From positions 806,001 through 870,000 of the forward strand of contig RHLJ01000001.1 of assembly GCA_003712055.1 (NCBI GenBank): a stretch of DNA of 64,000 nucleotides, given 5' to 3'. The translations under genes were made by a program, and so were the position numbers. The notes under the pieces were generated by a model. The model was not told where the DNA came from. It was given only the letters and a program-made list of their open reading frames with translations, and did no database searches. This DNA comes from Balneola sp. Lineage in GTDB: Bacteria; Bacteroidota; Rhodothermia; Balneolales; Balneolaceae. Shown one piece after another: positions 18,952 to 27,641 of the stretch. How positions within the stretch are numbered: the first letter of the stretch is position 1; each line of letters begins with the position of its first letter.

Positions 18952-19025
18952 GAACTTTGAACATCGAACATGGAACATGGAACTTCGAAGTTCAACGTTT
19001 GATGTTCAGCGTTCTACTGTTCTAC
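18952..19025. repeat. GAAC-rich dispersed palindrome with GAACTTCGAAGTTC core
   Basis: The perfect 14-bp palindrome GAACTTCGAAGTTC (18980-18993) is flanked left by repeated GAACAT/GAACTT units and right by their complements (GATGTTC, GCGTTC, TGTTC), giving a long imperfect hairpin of about 74 bases. Two more copies lie at 23543-23618 and 49841-49905. It is in the gap between the phosphorylase and the WYL regulator. Confidence 0.7.
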
Positions 19026-19083
19026 TTGCTTCTAGTTTTTTTCAATCAGATACACTAGACTCTGGCAATTATACTTTTTTGCC

Positions 19084-20055
19084 TTGAACCGTATCGACCG
19101 ACTTACCGCAATCATCATTTTTCTTCAGGGAAGGAAATATGTTCCTATTGAGGAACTAGCTGAGCGATATGGAATCAGTGAGCGTACTGCCTACCGGGAT
19201 TTAAAAGCTCTTGAAGAAGCCGGAATCCCTCTGGGGATTGAAACAGGAAAAGGATATTACATTCTCAGAGGATATCACCTCCCCCCTGTTATGTTTAGCA
19301 AAAGTGAAGCTATGGCTTTACTTGCAGCCGAACGGTTAATGCAGAAATGGAATAACTCGGAACTGGGTAAATCCTATCATTCGGCCTTAGATAAAATACG
19401 ATCTACCCTACGCGCTGAAGACAAGGATTTCTTTGAAACCATGGATAACCATGTAGCAAACCTATATCCCGAGGCTAATAACTCTGATTTTTCTGACTCA
19501 GACATTTTTTCCTTTTTGCAGCAAGCTATTTTTAAAAATGAGCTTATCGAGATTGACTATAAAAGACCCTATGGTGAAGAAGTGCTTTGCCGGAAAATTG
19601 AACCCCTTGGTTTGTTAGTCCGCGGTAGAAACTGGTATTTAGCAGGCTGGTGCCGGTTGAGAGATGATTACAGGATGTTCCGCTTAGATCGTTTTGAGGC
19701 TTATAAAACTACAGAAGAAAAGTTAGCTCAACCTCCTGTACATACTCTGAAAGAGTTCCATGACCGAACACTGCATCGCGAACACGAATTGAAAGAAGTT
19801 ACGGTTTGGTTCAGTACGAGAATAGCACGTTACATGGGTGATGGGAAATTCTTACATGGCTGGGCATGGGAAAAAATTGTAGAGGATGGAGTAGAGATGA
19901 CTTTTCTTACTCCATCCATCCACTATACTGCCCGCTGGATTTTAACCTGGGGCAAAGAAGTCAAAATCCTTCGCTCTGATGAAATGAAGCAGGTTCTTAG
20001 AGAAATATCCGAAGAATTATTTGAGCATTATTCAGAGCTGGAAAAAGAATTTTAA
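19084..20055 (+). CDS. YafY-type transcriptional regulator, HTH plus WYL domain
   Basis: A 323-residue regulator with TTG start (no better ATG nearby). Residues 1-60 form a DeoR-like HTH_11 (LAERYGISERTAYRDLKALE), followed by a linker, a WYL domain at about 145-225 (EIDYKRPYGEEVLCRKIEPLG and RGRNWYLAGWCRLRDDYRMF, carrying the W-Y-L) and a C-terminal WCX extension. WYL domains sense nucleic acid or small ligands. Here it leads the DinB and reductase genes downstream (80 bases) and follows the glucan cluster, so which one it controls is unclear; homologues often sit beside DinB or RibD-like genes, which favours the downstream genes. Confidence 0.85.
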   Translation: MNRIDRLTAIIIFLQGRKYVPIEELAERYGISERTAYRDLKALEEAGIPLGIETGKGYYILRGYHLPPVMFSKSEAMALLAAERLMQKWNNSELGKSYHSALDKIRSTLRAEDKDFFETMDNHVANLYPEANNSDFSDSDIFSFLQQAIFKNELIEIDYKRPYGEEVLCRKIEPLGLLVRGRNWYLAGWCRLRDDYRMFRLDRFEAYKTTEEKLAQPPVHTLKEFHDRTLHREHELKEVTVWFSTRIARYMGDGKFLHGWAWEKIVEDGVEMTFLTPSIHYTARWILTWGKEVKILRSDEMKQVLREISEELFEHYSELEKEF

Positions 20056-20135
20056 ATTTTCTGAACCCTTACTGACATAGGGTTGTCAGTAGCCACTTAT
20101 ACCTTGGTTACCAACACGTTAACCAATCAAAACCT

Positions 20136-20636
20136 ATGGATACTTCAAAAGAGATAATTATGACCCCCGATGAAATGCTAGAACATTGGCAGGGGCATCG
20201 AAGATTAACACGAAAAGTGATTGAAGCTTTTCCTGAAGATAAACTCTTCACATTCAGTATTGGCGGAATGAGAAGCTTTGGAGAGATATGCAATGAACTT
20301 ATTATGATGGCTGCTCCTGCTGCAAAAGGGATTGCTACAGGTGAATGGGGTCAATTCGGAGATATCGAAGGAGCACCCCTTAAAGAACTTCCTAAAACCA
20401 AAGAAGAAGTTTTAGTCATGTGGGACTGGGCCACTCCTATTATGAATGAGTACTGGGCTAAAATTGAACCGGGTCGTTTTCAGGTTGAAGAAACTGCCTA
20501 TGGACAATATGAAGGGAAAATATGGTGGCACCTGGCCTACATCATGGACAATGAAATCCATCACAGAGGACAAGGATATGTTTACCTGAGAGCACTTGGA
20601 GTAGAGCCTCCTTTTTTCTGGGAGCGAGAAGCATGA
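20136..20636 (+). CDS. DinB family protein
   Basis: A 166-residue four-helix bundle of the DinB/YfiT type: MLEHWQGHRRLTRKVIEAFPE is the first helix, WWHLAYIMDNEIHHRGQGYVYLRALG the last, with the HHRGQ metal-ligand motif. DinB proteins are often bacillithiol- or mycothiol-type S-transferases or of unknown catalytic role. Its stop overlaps the start of the next gene (ATGA), so it is translationally coupled to a RibD-like reductase and a small protein, forming a four-gene unit with the WYL regulator. Confidence 0.85.
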   Translation: MDTSKEIIMTPDEMLEHWQGHRRLTRKVIEAFPEDKLFTFSIGGMRSFGEICNELIMMAAPAAKGIATGEWGQFGDIEGAPLKELPKTKEEVLVMWDWATPIMNEYWAKIEPGRFQVEETAYGQYEGKIWWHLAYIMDNEIHHRGQGYVYLRALGVEPPFFWEREA

Positions 20637-21184
20637 AGTGTTCAGTATATATAGCGGCTAGTCTGGACGGGTTTATTGCAAAACCTGATGGAGATATCGA
20701 ATGGCTTGACCATCCCGATTATATCCTAAAGGATAAGAACGAAGATTTTGGCTTCTATACATTCATGGATTCAGTTGACGCCCTGGTTATGGGGCGTCAT
20801 ACTTTTGAAAAAGTCCTCTCCTTTGGAGAATGGCCTTATGAAAAGCCTGTCGTCGTTTTATCCTCTAAACTAAATTCTATTCCTGGCGATTTAGAAGGAA
20901 AAGTGATCCCCATGAGTGGTTCTCCTAAAGAAATCGTTGCGCAATGTGCCGAGCGTGGATTTAACCATTTGTATATAGATGGAGGAAAAACCATACAACA
21001 GTTCTTAAATGCTGAATTAATCGATGTAATCACGATTACTAAAATTCCGGTTCTACTTGGAGATGGAATTCCCTTGTTTGGAAAAACTGAAAAGGACATC
21101 TACATGGAATTGATTTCATGTACCCAATATGAAAACGGATTTGTTATGGTTGTATACGAACCAATTTATAGAGGAGTATCATGA
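20633..21184 (+). CDS. Dihydrofolate reductase-like (RibD C-terminal) protein
   Basis: The 183-residue protein begins SVYIAASLDGFIAKPDGDI, the standard start of the RibD_C/DHFR-like fold (YwjB/YyaP type). Later GRHTFEKVLSFGEWP and LYIDGGKTIQQFLNAELI mark the NADPH-binding part and the ending VPVLLGDGIPLF block is typical (seen as IPVLLGDGIPLFGK). These are NADPH-dependent reductases of unknown substrate. It overlaps DinB by 4 bases and the next small gene by 4 bases. Confidence 0.86.
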   Translation: MKCSVYIAASLDGFIAKPDGDIEWLDHPDYILKDKNEDFGFYTFMDSVDALVMGRHTFEKVLSFGEWPYEKPVVVLSSKLNSIPGDLEGKVIPMSGSPKEIVAQCAERGFNHLYIDGGKTIQQFLNAELIDVITITKIPVLLGDGIPLFGKTEKDIYMELISCTQYENGFVMVVYEPIYRGVS

Positions 21185-21426
21185 ATATATTCCAACAAGA
21201 AACTCATCTTGAATGCCGGGTTTTTAAAACGAATGTAGAGAACGCACTTACAGCAAGTCGGCTCATTTATGTACTTGAGCATTCCATTGGGATAAAAGAG
21301 TGGAATCTGGATATGGAAGATTGTGACCGGGTGCTTCGCATTAACTATGAGAAACTACATCTTCCTACCTTTGCGCAATCCCTTTCGGCATTTGGCGTAG
21401 AGATTGAAGAATTACCCATTTGGTAA
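21181..21426 (+). CDS. Small uncharacterised protein, 81 aa
   Basis: Starts with an ATGA overlap of the reductase gene, which supports it as a real translated gene. The length, charge pattern and alternating strands and helices (ALTASRLIYVLEHSIGIKEWNLDMEDCDRVLRI) suggest a small ferredoxin-like fold similar to heavy-metal-associated domains, but there is no CxxC motif. The function is unknown. It ends the WYL-DinB-reductase operon. Confidence 0.6.
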   Translation: MNIFQQETHLECRVFKTNVENALTASRLIYVLEHSIGIKEWNLDMEDCDRVLRINYEKLHLPTFAQSLSAFGVEIEELPIW

Positions 21427-21436
21427 GTAGTAATTT

Positions 21437-21516
21437 GTCATGCTGAACTTGATTCAGCATCTGTGAAGGCAACAATCTTTCTTTCCTCACAGATCCCTGA
21501 TCAAGTCAGGGATGAC
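21437..21516. repeat. Palindromic element after the DinB operon
   Basis: GTCAT...ATGAC ends with internal hairpins: TGCTGAA...TTCAGCA, CTGTGA...TCACAG and CCCTGA...TCAGGG. The outer ends resemble the 12191-12272 repeat. It may function as terminator of the preceding operon. Confidence 0.55.
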
Positions 21517-21594
21517 TTAGAAGTAAATTTAGTAATAGCTTTCTTCGCACCCTTGTTTTTGCGTAATTAGCATCGTTAATAAACATGGTACCTA

Positions 21595-22701
21595 TTGGAG
21601 CAGACTTCCTCGATAATTAATGTACTTATTGCCTATGGTACGCTGCAGGCCTTCTTCATTGCTGTCATCTTGCTGCGTTCCGAGAATAAATCGCTGTTCA
21701 AAAAACTCTTCGCCAGCCTGTTAATCATTGAGGGGATTACTCTTTTTGAACGTCTGTTATTTGAGACTGAGTTGATCAATTCCACACCTCATATACTAGG
21801 AATCAGTTACCCGATAAGTTTTTTAAAACCACCTTTAATGTGGCTTATGACTCTCGCAATAGTTGAAAAGGCATTTAAGCTTGAACGACAACAACTTTGG
21901 CATCTAATCCCTTTTGGCTTAATGTTCTTGATGAATATCCCATTTTACTTCCTCAGTGGAGAAGAAAAGCTGGCTTTTGTGAAAGGCTTTATGGAGAATA
22001 TCCCATCCTATCAAAGTTTTGATTTCTACTTCAGCCTGAGTTTTTTTCTATATATCGGCGTTTACATTTTCCTAAGTATTAAAAAACTGGATCATTTAAG
22101 AGAGCATGTAACAAACAATGTGCTCGCCAACTGGTACCGGACAATCTTGATAGGATACTCTTTATTCCTGCTTGTGCATCTTGGCTATTTTGTCATTCAA
22201 CCGGCCGTTGAATTAAGCTTTGGGTTGATTAATCAACTAAGTATGCTGGCCATGGCTTTTATCATTCAGGCGGTTGCATTCAAATTGGTAGATAAATCTG
22301 TTCTGTTAAACTCCAAAGCTCCTGACCTGGGTAATCTTCAAGCCCGTAAGAAGTTCGAAGAGGTGATAATACAAAAGCTTGAAAAGGATAAAATCTACCT
22401 GGATGACACATTGAATCTGGAGAAATTCTCAGAAGCTGTTCGACTTCCAAAAGCCTTTGTTACCGAAATTATTAACCAGAAATTTAATTCCTCGTTCAAA
22501 AAGCTGGTCAATCAATATCGTCTGAATGAAGCCAAACGAATTATGGAAAACGCGGAACACTCAAAGCTTAAGTTAATCGATGTAGCTTATGATTCCGGGT
22601 TCAACAACAAAGTGTCATTTTACCGAATATTTAAAGAGTTTGAGGGCATCTCTCCTTCCGAGTATCTGGAAGAGCTGAATAAAAGAAACCTGCAAAAGTA
22701 A
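21595..22701 (+). CDS. AraC-family regulator with N-terminal membrane domain
   Basis: A 368-residue protein beginning with TTG (no in-frame ATG close by). Residues 10-235 hold about seven hydrophobic helices; residues 260-368 are an AraC HTH: LEKFSEAVRLPKAFVTEIIN and IDVAYDSGFNNKVSFYRIFKEFEGISPSEYL, the typical second helix-turn-helix. Such membrane-anchored AraC proteins are common in Bacteroidota and usually act on a neighbouring gene. The neighbours downstream are an SRPBCC protein and a TfoX-like protein. The signal sensed is unknown. Confidence 0.83.
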   Translation: MEQTSSIINVLIAYGTLQAFFIAVILLRSENKSLFKKLFASLLIIEGITLFERLLFETELINSTPHILGISYPISFLKPPLMWLMTLAIVEKAFKLERQQLWHLIPFGLMFLMNIPFYFLSGEEKLAFVKGFMENIPSYQSFDFYFSLSFFLYIGVYIFLSIKKLDHLREHVTNNVLANWYRTILIGYSLFLLVHLGYFVIQPAVELSFGLINQLSMLAMAFIIQAVAFKLVDKSVLLNSKAPDLGNLQARKKFEEVIIQKLEKDKIYLDDTLNLEKFSEAVRLPKAFVTEIINQKFNSSFKKLVNQYRLNEAKRIMENAEHSKLKLIDVAYDSGFNNKVSFYRIFKEFEGISPSEYLEELNKRNLQK

Positions 22702-22781
22702 CGGTTACAAAATAGCTCTGTAACCTAATTCTGAACCTGGATGGTTAACTATGCGCTGTTTAATTTAAACTTACAAAAATT

Positions 22782-23219
22782 ATGAAATACGGCGGTGCAA
22801 TAGAGATTAACAAACCTAAAGAACTGGTAACCAAGTTGTTTGCTGATCCAACTCATTTAGGGGAATACCAGGATGGATTTATTAAGAAAGAATTGATTAG
22901 CGGTAAACAAGGTGAAAATGGATCGGTATCAAAACTGTACTATAAATATGGGAAGCATGATATGATCATGACAGAAACCATTACCTCCAATAATCTGCCG
23001 GATTCTTTTGAAGCTTTTTACCATCATGAACATATGGACAATACCTGGAAGTGTACGTTTATTGATCTTGGAATTAATAAAACCCGGTATGAATACGAAT
23101 TTGAATATGTAAGAATGAGTTTTATGCCGAAATTAATGGGCATCATCTTCCCTGGTATGTATAAGAAACAGGGACAAAAGTGGATGAACCAATTCAAAGA
23201 ATTTGTGGAGAAACAATGA
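22782..23219 (+). CDS. SRPBCC-family protein
   Basis: A 145-residue START-like helix-grip protein: GGAIEINKPKELVTKLFADP at the start, the beta region TETITSNNLPDSFEAFYHHE, and the long C-terminal helix KKQGQKWMNQFKEFVEKQ. SRPBCC proteins bind hydrophobic ligands or act as cyclases. It overlaps the next gene by 4 bases (ATGA) and lies just after the AraC regulator, a possible target. Confidence 0.8.
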   Translation: MKYGGAIEINKPKELVTKLFADPTHLGEYQDGFIKKELISGKQGENGSVSKLYYKYGKHDMIMTETITSNNLPDSFEAFYHHEHMDNTWKCTFIDLGINKTRYEYEFEYVRMSFMPKLMGIIFPGMYKKQGQKWMNQFKEFVEKQ

Positions 23220-23545
23220 GTAACTGGAATGAACGACTTGACCTGTATGATGAACTGATCTCTAAATGTTCTCGATTTGAGCGAAAGGGTAAAACTATGC
23301 CCTACACCTCGGCCAATGGATATATGTTTTCATTACTAAATAAAGCCGGGGAGATTGGGATCAGATTCTCGAAAGAAGTTCAGAAAAAGTACATGGAAGA
23401 ATGGGATTCTACTCTGTACAAATCTTACAACTCTGTGATGCAGGGCTACGTGCTCATCCCCGAAGAAATGCTCAAAGATCTGGATAATGTAGCACAATAC
23501 CTGGATGAGAGCTACGACTACGTGATGACGCTGGAACCAAAATGA
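23216..23545 (+). CDS. TfoX N-terminal-like protein
   Basis: I start it at the ATG at 23216, which overlaps the SRPBCC stop; the longer frame from 23180 lies inside the upstream gene. At 109 residues it resembles TfoX/Sxy N-terminal domains found as stand-alone proteins: KTMPYTSANGYMFSLLNKAG, GIRFSKEVQKKYMEEW and YVLIPEEMLKD. Function unknown; it is translationally coupled to the SRPBCC gene. Confidence 0.68.
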   Translation: MSNWNERLDLYDELISKCSRFERKGKTMPYTSANGYMFSLLNKAGEIGIRFSKEVQKKYMEEWDSTLYKSYNSVMQGYVLIPEEMLKDLDNVAQYLDESYDYVMTLEPK

Positions 23546-23618
23546 ACATTGAACGCTGAACAGGGGAACATCAAACTTCGAAGTTCAAATGTTCAATGTT
23601 CTTCTATTCAACGTTCAA
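23543..23618. repeat. GAAC-rich palindrome, second copy, overlapping the SDR 3' end
   Basis: This copy has the core AACTTCGAAGTT (23574-23585) flanked by GAACATTGAAC-type units on one side and GTTCAATGTTC on the other. The minus-strand SDR gene ends inside it: its stop codon is at 23608-23610, so the last codons are repeat-derived. See the findings. Confidence 0.7.
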
Positions 23619-24582
23619 GGAGTTTCTCACTAACCTCCCACAACCGTTCCGCTGACTCATCATCACATCCATGCGGATCTACTCCAAAATAACGACCCAT
23701 AGGATTCGAGTTATCTGTTGGAGCTGCTACGTTGCAATCCTCACAATAAACCCCAGGCATTCCTTCTAATAGTTCGGAGGTGGCTGCCCAAAGTGTTGTT
23801 GAGCATCCCTGTTCAGAGCTTTTAAATCCCTGCTTAGCCAGTTCAGATGGGCTTCCATCTTCATTAATCCAGCCGAGCATGACCATTTCTTCTTTGGGTA
23901 GATGTCGCTGAAGTGGAGTAAATATTCCTCCCGGATGGACAGAGAAAGCGAGTCCACCCGAGTCTCTTAGTCTTCTGGAAAGAGCATTAGCAAATAAAGC
24001 ATTAGCTGTTTTAGACTGACCATAAGCCTGCCATTTCTCATACTCACCCGTTTCAAACTGAATATCATCCCATCTAATATCACTTATTTTATGACCTGTA
24101 GATGTAAGGCTAACCACTCGCGTTCCTTGTGTGCTTTTTAATAGCGGCATCAGCTTTTTTGTAAGGGCAAAATGCCCCATATGATTTACCCCGAACTGAG
24201 CTTCCCATCCTGGACCGACCCTCGTTTCCGGACAAGCCATAATACCTGCGTTATTGATCAGGAAATCGAGTTTGGCTGCTCCCGATAACACCTGGTCTGC
24301 AAAAGCAGAAACTGATGAAAGATTACTTAAATCCAGTAATGCCGTTTCAATATCTCCTTCTATCTCTTTCAGGTTCTCTTCCGCTTTTCCCTTAGACCGA
24401 ACCGGAACTATTACCTTTACTCCTTTTGCAGCCAGAGCTTTGGTCGTTTCAATTCCAATTCCGCTATATCCTCCGGTTACAATAGCTACTTTTCCTGTAA
24501 GATCTTTTTCTGCAAGCACTTCTTCTCCAGTACTATTTCGGTCGAAGGGTGAATTAACAGGGGTTTGATCTGATTGAGCCAT
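23608..24582 (-). CDS. Short-chain dehydrogenase/reductase
   Basis: A 324-residue SDR of the retinol-dehydrogenase-like group. Residues about 30-42 contain TGGYSGIG (the Rossmann glycine motif TGxxxGIG), NNAGIM is present near residue 113, and the catalytic motif is YGQSKT (Tyr near 185). The C-terminus carries GVDPHGCDDESAERLWEVS. The NAD(P)-dependent reductase substrate is unknown. The last codons lie in a GAAC-palindrome repeat, so a repeat insertion may have replaced the original 3' end. Divergent from the 178-residue protein downstream. Confidence 0.87.
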   Translation of the reverse strand: MAQSDQTPVNSPFDRNSTGEEVLAEKDLTGKVAIVTGGYSGIGIETTKALAAKGVKVIVPVRSKGKAEENLKEIEGDIETALLDLSNLSSVSAFADQVLSGAAKLDFLINNAGIMACPETRVGPGWEAQFGVNHMGHFALTKKLMPLLKSTQGTRVVSLTSTGHKISDIRWDDIQFETGEYEKWQAYGQSKTANALFANALSRRLRDSGGLAFSVHPGGIFTPLQRHLPKEEMVMLGWINEDGSPSELAKQGFKSSEQGCSTTLWAATSELLEGMPGVYCEDCNVAAPTDNSNPMGRYFGVDPHGCDDESAERLWEVSEKLLER

Positions 24583-24650
24583 ACTACTCCTCTTGGTTTA
24601 TTGGTTGCCTGAAAGTGGTAGCAATTCGTCTTATTTGCAAGGCCACTTGT

Positions 24651-24673
24651 CTTTTTTACAGAAGGATAATGTG
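24651..24673 (+). repeat. Half copy of the two-hairpin dispersed repeat
   Basis: CTTTTTTACAGAAG followed by GATAATGTG differs by one base from the block at 25482-25504. The two blocks bracket the gene at 24866-25402 as direct repeats. The rest of the 24583-24865 gap is AT-rich with no coding signal that I see. Confidence 0.55.
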
Positions 24674-24865
24674 CCTATATAAACTTCTCTTGTTCCAATA
24701 CTGTGGTTCCTAATGATAAGTGCACGTTCGTATTTTGAAAACAACTAATTTTTATTCACTTTACTCTCAACTTTATTAAAATAAGGTGAATGAAACTCAA
24801 ACTTGAAATAGGGATAAAGTGAACTCTGCTCATTTTATTCTATTGTTGGAATTAATAAAAAATAG

Positions 24866-25402
24866 ATGTTAGAAAACATATCAATAGGAATTGTTGCTGG
24901 TCTTTTAACAGCATTTATTACGATTGTTCTTAGAGCACTTTGGGTAAGAATATTGATTCCTTGGTTCGAGGAACTATTATATAAGGATATTAAAATCGAA
25001 GGGGTTTGGATTGGTCTTTACATTGATAACTATCACCTAATTGAACAAGGAACTATAGAACCAGGTGAAGAAGATTGGAATAAAATGTTAGAAACTGTGG
25101 CGGAAGACGGCTACAGCCCATCTGAAATTAGGGTAAACCTAAAAAGGAATGGATATAGAATTCGTGGAGATTTTTTAGGTATTTCTGGATCTGAAAAAGG
25201 AACAATCGCAAAACTAGAAGGAGAATTTAAAAATTTAATCTTATCAGGTATTTATGATACAAAGGATAATCAGATTATCGATAAAGGAAGTTTTTCATTT
25301 ATCTCCATTAAAAACGGAACTATGTTAAAGGGATATTTTTCATCTTATGAAAATAACTCACATTCAATTCGCCCTTTTTATTGTTTGTTGAAAAAGGAAT
25401 AA
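24866..25402 (+). CDS. One-TM protein with C-terminal beta-barrel-like domain
   Basis: A 178-residue protein with one strong N-terminal membrane helix (about 7-29, ISIGIVAGLLTAFITIVLRA), then a soluble beta-rich part that begins KIEGVWIGLY, like the Gly-Trp entry of a lipocalin-type barrel, and continues with alternating strands and turns (RIRGDFLGISGS, LILSGIYDTKDNQ, GTMLKGYFSSY). A membrane anchor joined to a small beta-barrel is the layout of Cap15-type phage-defence effectors, but I do not see a cyclase near it, so this is only a structural hint. AT-rich and bracketed by repeat blocks, so probably mobile. Confidence 0.65.
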   Translation: MLENISIGIVAGLLTAFITIVLRALWVRILIPWFEELLYKDIKIEGVWIGLYIDNYHLIEQGTIEPGEEDWNKMLETVAEDGYSPSEIRVNLKRNGYRIRGDFLGISGSEKGTIAKLEGEFKNLILSGIYDTKDNQIIDKGSFSFISIKNGTMLKGYFSSYENNSHSIRPFYCLLKKE

Positions 25403-25440
25403 AAACTAATGCTAACAAAGTATATAGTGCCTACCCAACC

Positions 25441-25504
25441 TAGCGCAAGCGTCCGCTTGTGCTAGTTTTTAAAACACTCATCTTTTTTACAGAAGAATAA
25501 TGTG
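25441..25504 (+). repeat. Two-hairpin dispersed repeat, full copy
   Basis: First hairpin: AGCGCAAGCG / CGCTTGTGCT (25442-25463), followed by GTTTTT, so it can act as a terminator of the upstream gene. Second block: CTTTTTTACAGAAG plus ATAATGTG (25482-25504). Other copies: 28372-28398, 29828-29891, half at 24651. The 25403-25702 gap (300 bases) holds this repeat and no gene. Confidence 0.65.
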
Positions 25505-25702
25505 GATTCTAAAAGCTCTAGCCTTTGCTTCTGTTTTTACTAGCAAATCTTTGAAAACCACCTTAACAAATAGATCCGTAACCTTAATTGTACAATTGAA
25601 TCCCACTTAACGACAATTCAACTCAAAACTATTTCATAAACTGACATTAAGTTTCATATTGAATCTGGTACAAAACTTTACTGACCTTTAGTTAGCGAGT
25701 TT

Positions 25703-26779
25703 ATGAAATCAAGTATGCTGATAAACAGAGAAAAACGGATAAAATACTTAGGCTTTGACGATGTATGGTTTACTATTATAGGCATAGTCATCATAACCTT
25801 ATCCGCTATATATATTTTTAAGGTTCCAACAGACAGACTTACTCCTACTGAAACGGTTATCACCTTTGTAGTGACTCTATTCTTCACTATTTGTGATTGG
25901 CTTATCAACAGATTCATATTAATACGCCTGAGAGTAAAATATCCGAGCTTGAAGGATAGCGTTAGACGTATTTCCCTTCTTTTCCTGTGTGTGTTAGTTA
26001 CAGTAACAGCAGTTGATTTTATAGGTGTTAGCCTGGTTTCTTTTATCTCTGAGAATGTGGACTATAATTTTCAAGAGAGAATCCGATCCTTAATCATCGT
26101 TATTGTATTGAACATTATGACGATGGCTATTTATGAAGCGGTCTATTTTTTCATTCTACTAAAAAAATCTATCCGAGAAGAAGAACAGGCTAAGCAGGCA
26201 ATTATTCAGGCAGAACTTGACGTACTTCGCAATCAGGCCCAACCTCACTTTTTCTTCAATACGCTTAATACATTGCGCGATATTATAGATCAAAATCCTA
26301 AAGAGGATGCAAAAGAGTTTGTAGATAAACTTTCAGATATGTATCGCTTTCTCCTGAAATCAGGTAATACCAATTTGATTGCGCTAAAGGATGAACTCAA
26401 ATTTTCGAAAGCCTATATTCACGTGCAATCAGAACGATTCGGGGAAAATCTAACATTGAATTGGGATATAGCGGATGAGCTTTTAGACACTATGATTGTA
26501 CCCATGAGCCTCCAGTTACTTTTAGAAAATGCCATCAAACACAATGTTATTTCCAGGGCCAAACCATTAGAAATTAACATCAGCATTGAGGATGATTACC
26601 TTGTAGTCGATAATAAAATTCAAAAAAAATCGACCCAACTCCCTTCAACAAAAGTCGGACTAAAAAACATTAAGAAGCGGTACGCACTGATTTCGGACAG
26701 GTCGGTTGAGATAGTAAATAACAACCATCAATTCTCAGTTTCTCTGCCTCTATTGAAGGATAGCACGATAATAGAATGA
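25703..26779 (+). CDS. LytS-type sensor histidine kinase
   Basis: A 358-residue membrane kinase with four hydrophobic segments (about 22-40, 52-75, 92-120 and 132-152), then His_kinase PF06580: LRNQAQPHFFFNTLNTLRD with the phosphorylated His at residue 182, and an ATP domain with LQLLLENAIKHN (N box) and VGLKNIKKRYAL near 325. It overlaps the next gene, a LytTR regulator, by 4 bases, forming a classical two-component pair. The extracytoplasmic loops are short, so the signal is likely in the membrane. Confidence 0.9.
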   Translation: MKSSMLINREKRIKYLGFDDVWFTIIGIVIITLSAIYIFKVPTDRLTPTETVITFVVTLFFTICDWLINRFILIRLRVKYPSLKDSVRRISLLFLCVLVTVTAVDFIGVSLVSFISENVDYNFQERIRSLIIVIVLNIMTMAIYEAVYFFILLKKSIREEEQAKQAIIQAELDVLRNQAQPHFFFNTLNTLRDIIDQNPKEDAKEFVDKLSDMYRFLLKSGNTNLIALKDELKFSKAYIHVQSERFGENLTLNWDIADELLDTMIVPMSLQLLLENAIKHNVISRAKPLEINISIEDDYLVVDNKIQKKSTQLPSTKVGLKNIKKRYALISDRSVEIVNNNHQFSVSLPLLKDSTIIE

Positions 26780-27534
26780 CTATGAAAATATTGATCATTG
26801 AGGATGAAATTCGAGCGGTGAGCCAGTTACAATTGATGCTCAAAGCTTGTGATTTCGAATTTGAACTATTACATATTATCGATACCGTGGAAGAAGCTGT
26901 CCAATGGTTCCAGCAAAATGAGGCACCTGAACTCGTCTTTATGGATATCCAATTAGCCGATGGATTAAGCTTCGAAATTTTTCAAAAAACAATGGTAGAA
27001 GCTCCAATCATTTTTACCACCGCTTTCGATCAATATGCCATTCAAGCCTTCAAAGTAAATAGCGTCGATTATCTGTTAAAACCCATTCAAAAAGATGATT
27101 TAAAGGCTGCCATTGACAAATTCCTCGAGTCGAATAAACATTCCGGAATAGATGCTTCTATTCTAAAGCAGTTACTGGGCGATCTTCAATCTCCTTCGGA
27201 GAGAACAGGTTTATTGGTTAAATCAGGAAATGGATTCGTGCAACTCAAAATTTCGGAATTGCTCTATTGTTATTCTGAGGATAGTATCACTTTTGGTGTT
27301 ACAAGTGACAAACGCTATATCATAGAAGAAACATTAGATGAGCTATTTGGCACTCTCGATCAGGTAAAGTTCTTCAAAATCAATCGTGGACAAGTTGTAG
27401 CGAAATCTTCCATTCAGAAAATAGAACCCTACTTCAATCATCGGGTAAAGCTCACTGTTACCAATCCAAGAGATCAGGAATTCGTTGTAAGCAGACCAAA
27501 AACCAGTGATTTCAAGCATTGGATGAATTGGTAG
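26776..27534 (+). CDS. LytTR response regulator
   Basis: A 252-residue regulator with receiver domain (ILIIEDEIRAVSQLQL, acceptor Asp57 in FMDIQLADG, TTAFDQYAIQAFKVNSVDYLLKP) and C-terminal LytTR DNA-binding domain (KSGNGFVQLKISELLYCYSE, KFFKINRGQVVAKSSIQKIE). Partner of the upstream LytS kinase (ATGA overlap). A direct target may be the CPBP protease immediately downstream. A second possible start two codons on (26782). Confidence 0.92.
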   Translation: MTMKILIIEDEIRAVSQLQLMLKACDFEFELLHIIDTVEEAVQWFQQNEAPELVFMDIQLADGLSFEIFQKTMVEAPIIFTTAFDQYAIQAFKVNSVDYLLKPIQKDDLKAAIDKFLESNKHSGIDASILKQLLGDLQSPSERTGLLVKSGNGFVQLKISELLYCYSEDSITFGVTSDKRYIIEETLDELFGTLDQVKFFKINRGQVVAKSSIQKIEPYFNHRVKLTVTNPRDQEFVVSRPKTSDFKHWMNW

Positions 27535-27641
27535 TATACCAACAACAATTCAACAAGCCCAAACGATAGTCCAGCGTAAACAGCTTTTCAAGAGAGGAGA
27601 TCAGATTGATATTGCCATCGTATTAACAAAAAAATAGAACG

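Noticed and set aside
23180-23215. Longer start for the TfoX-like protein
   Set aside because: Lies wholly inside the SRPBCC gene; the ATGA-overlap start at 23216 is better.
25441-25504. Integron attC site
   Set aside because: It has a hairpin but not the GTTRRRY core boxes in the right places, and no integron integrase is in the window.
27542-27637. Protein-like frame between the LytTR gene and the CPBP gene (QRKQLFKRGDQIDIAIVLTKK region)
   Set aside because: Only about 30 codons with no start codon; it looks protein-like but no family is recognised and it may be chance.
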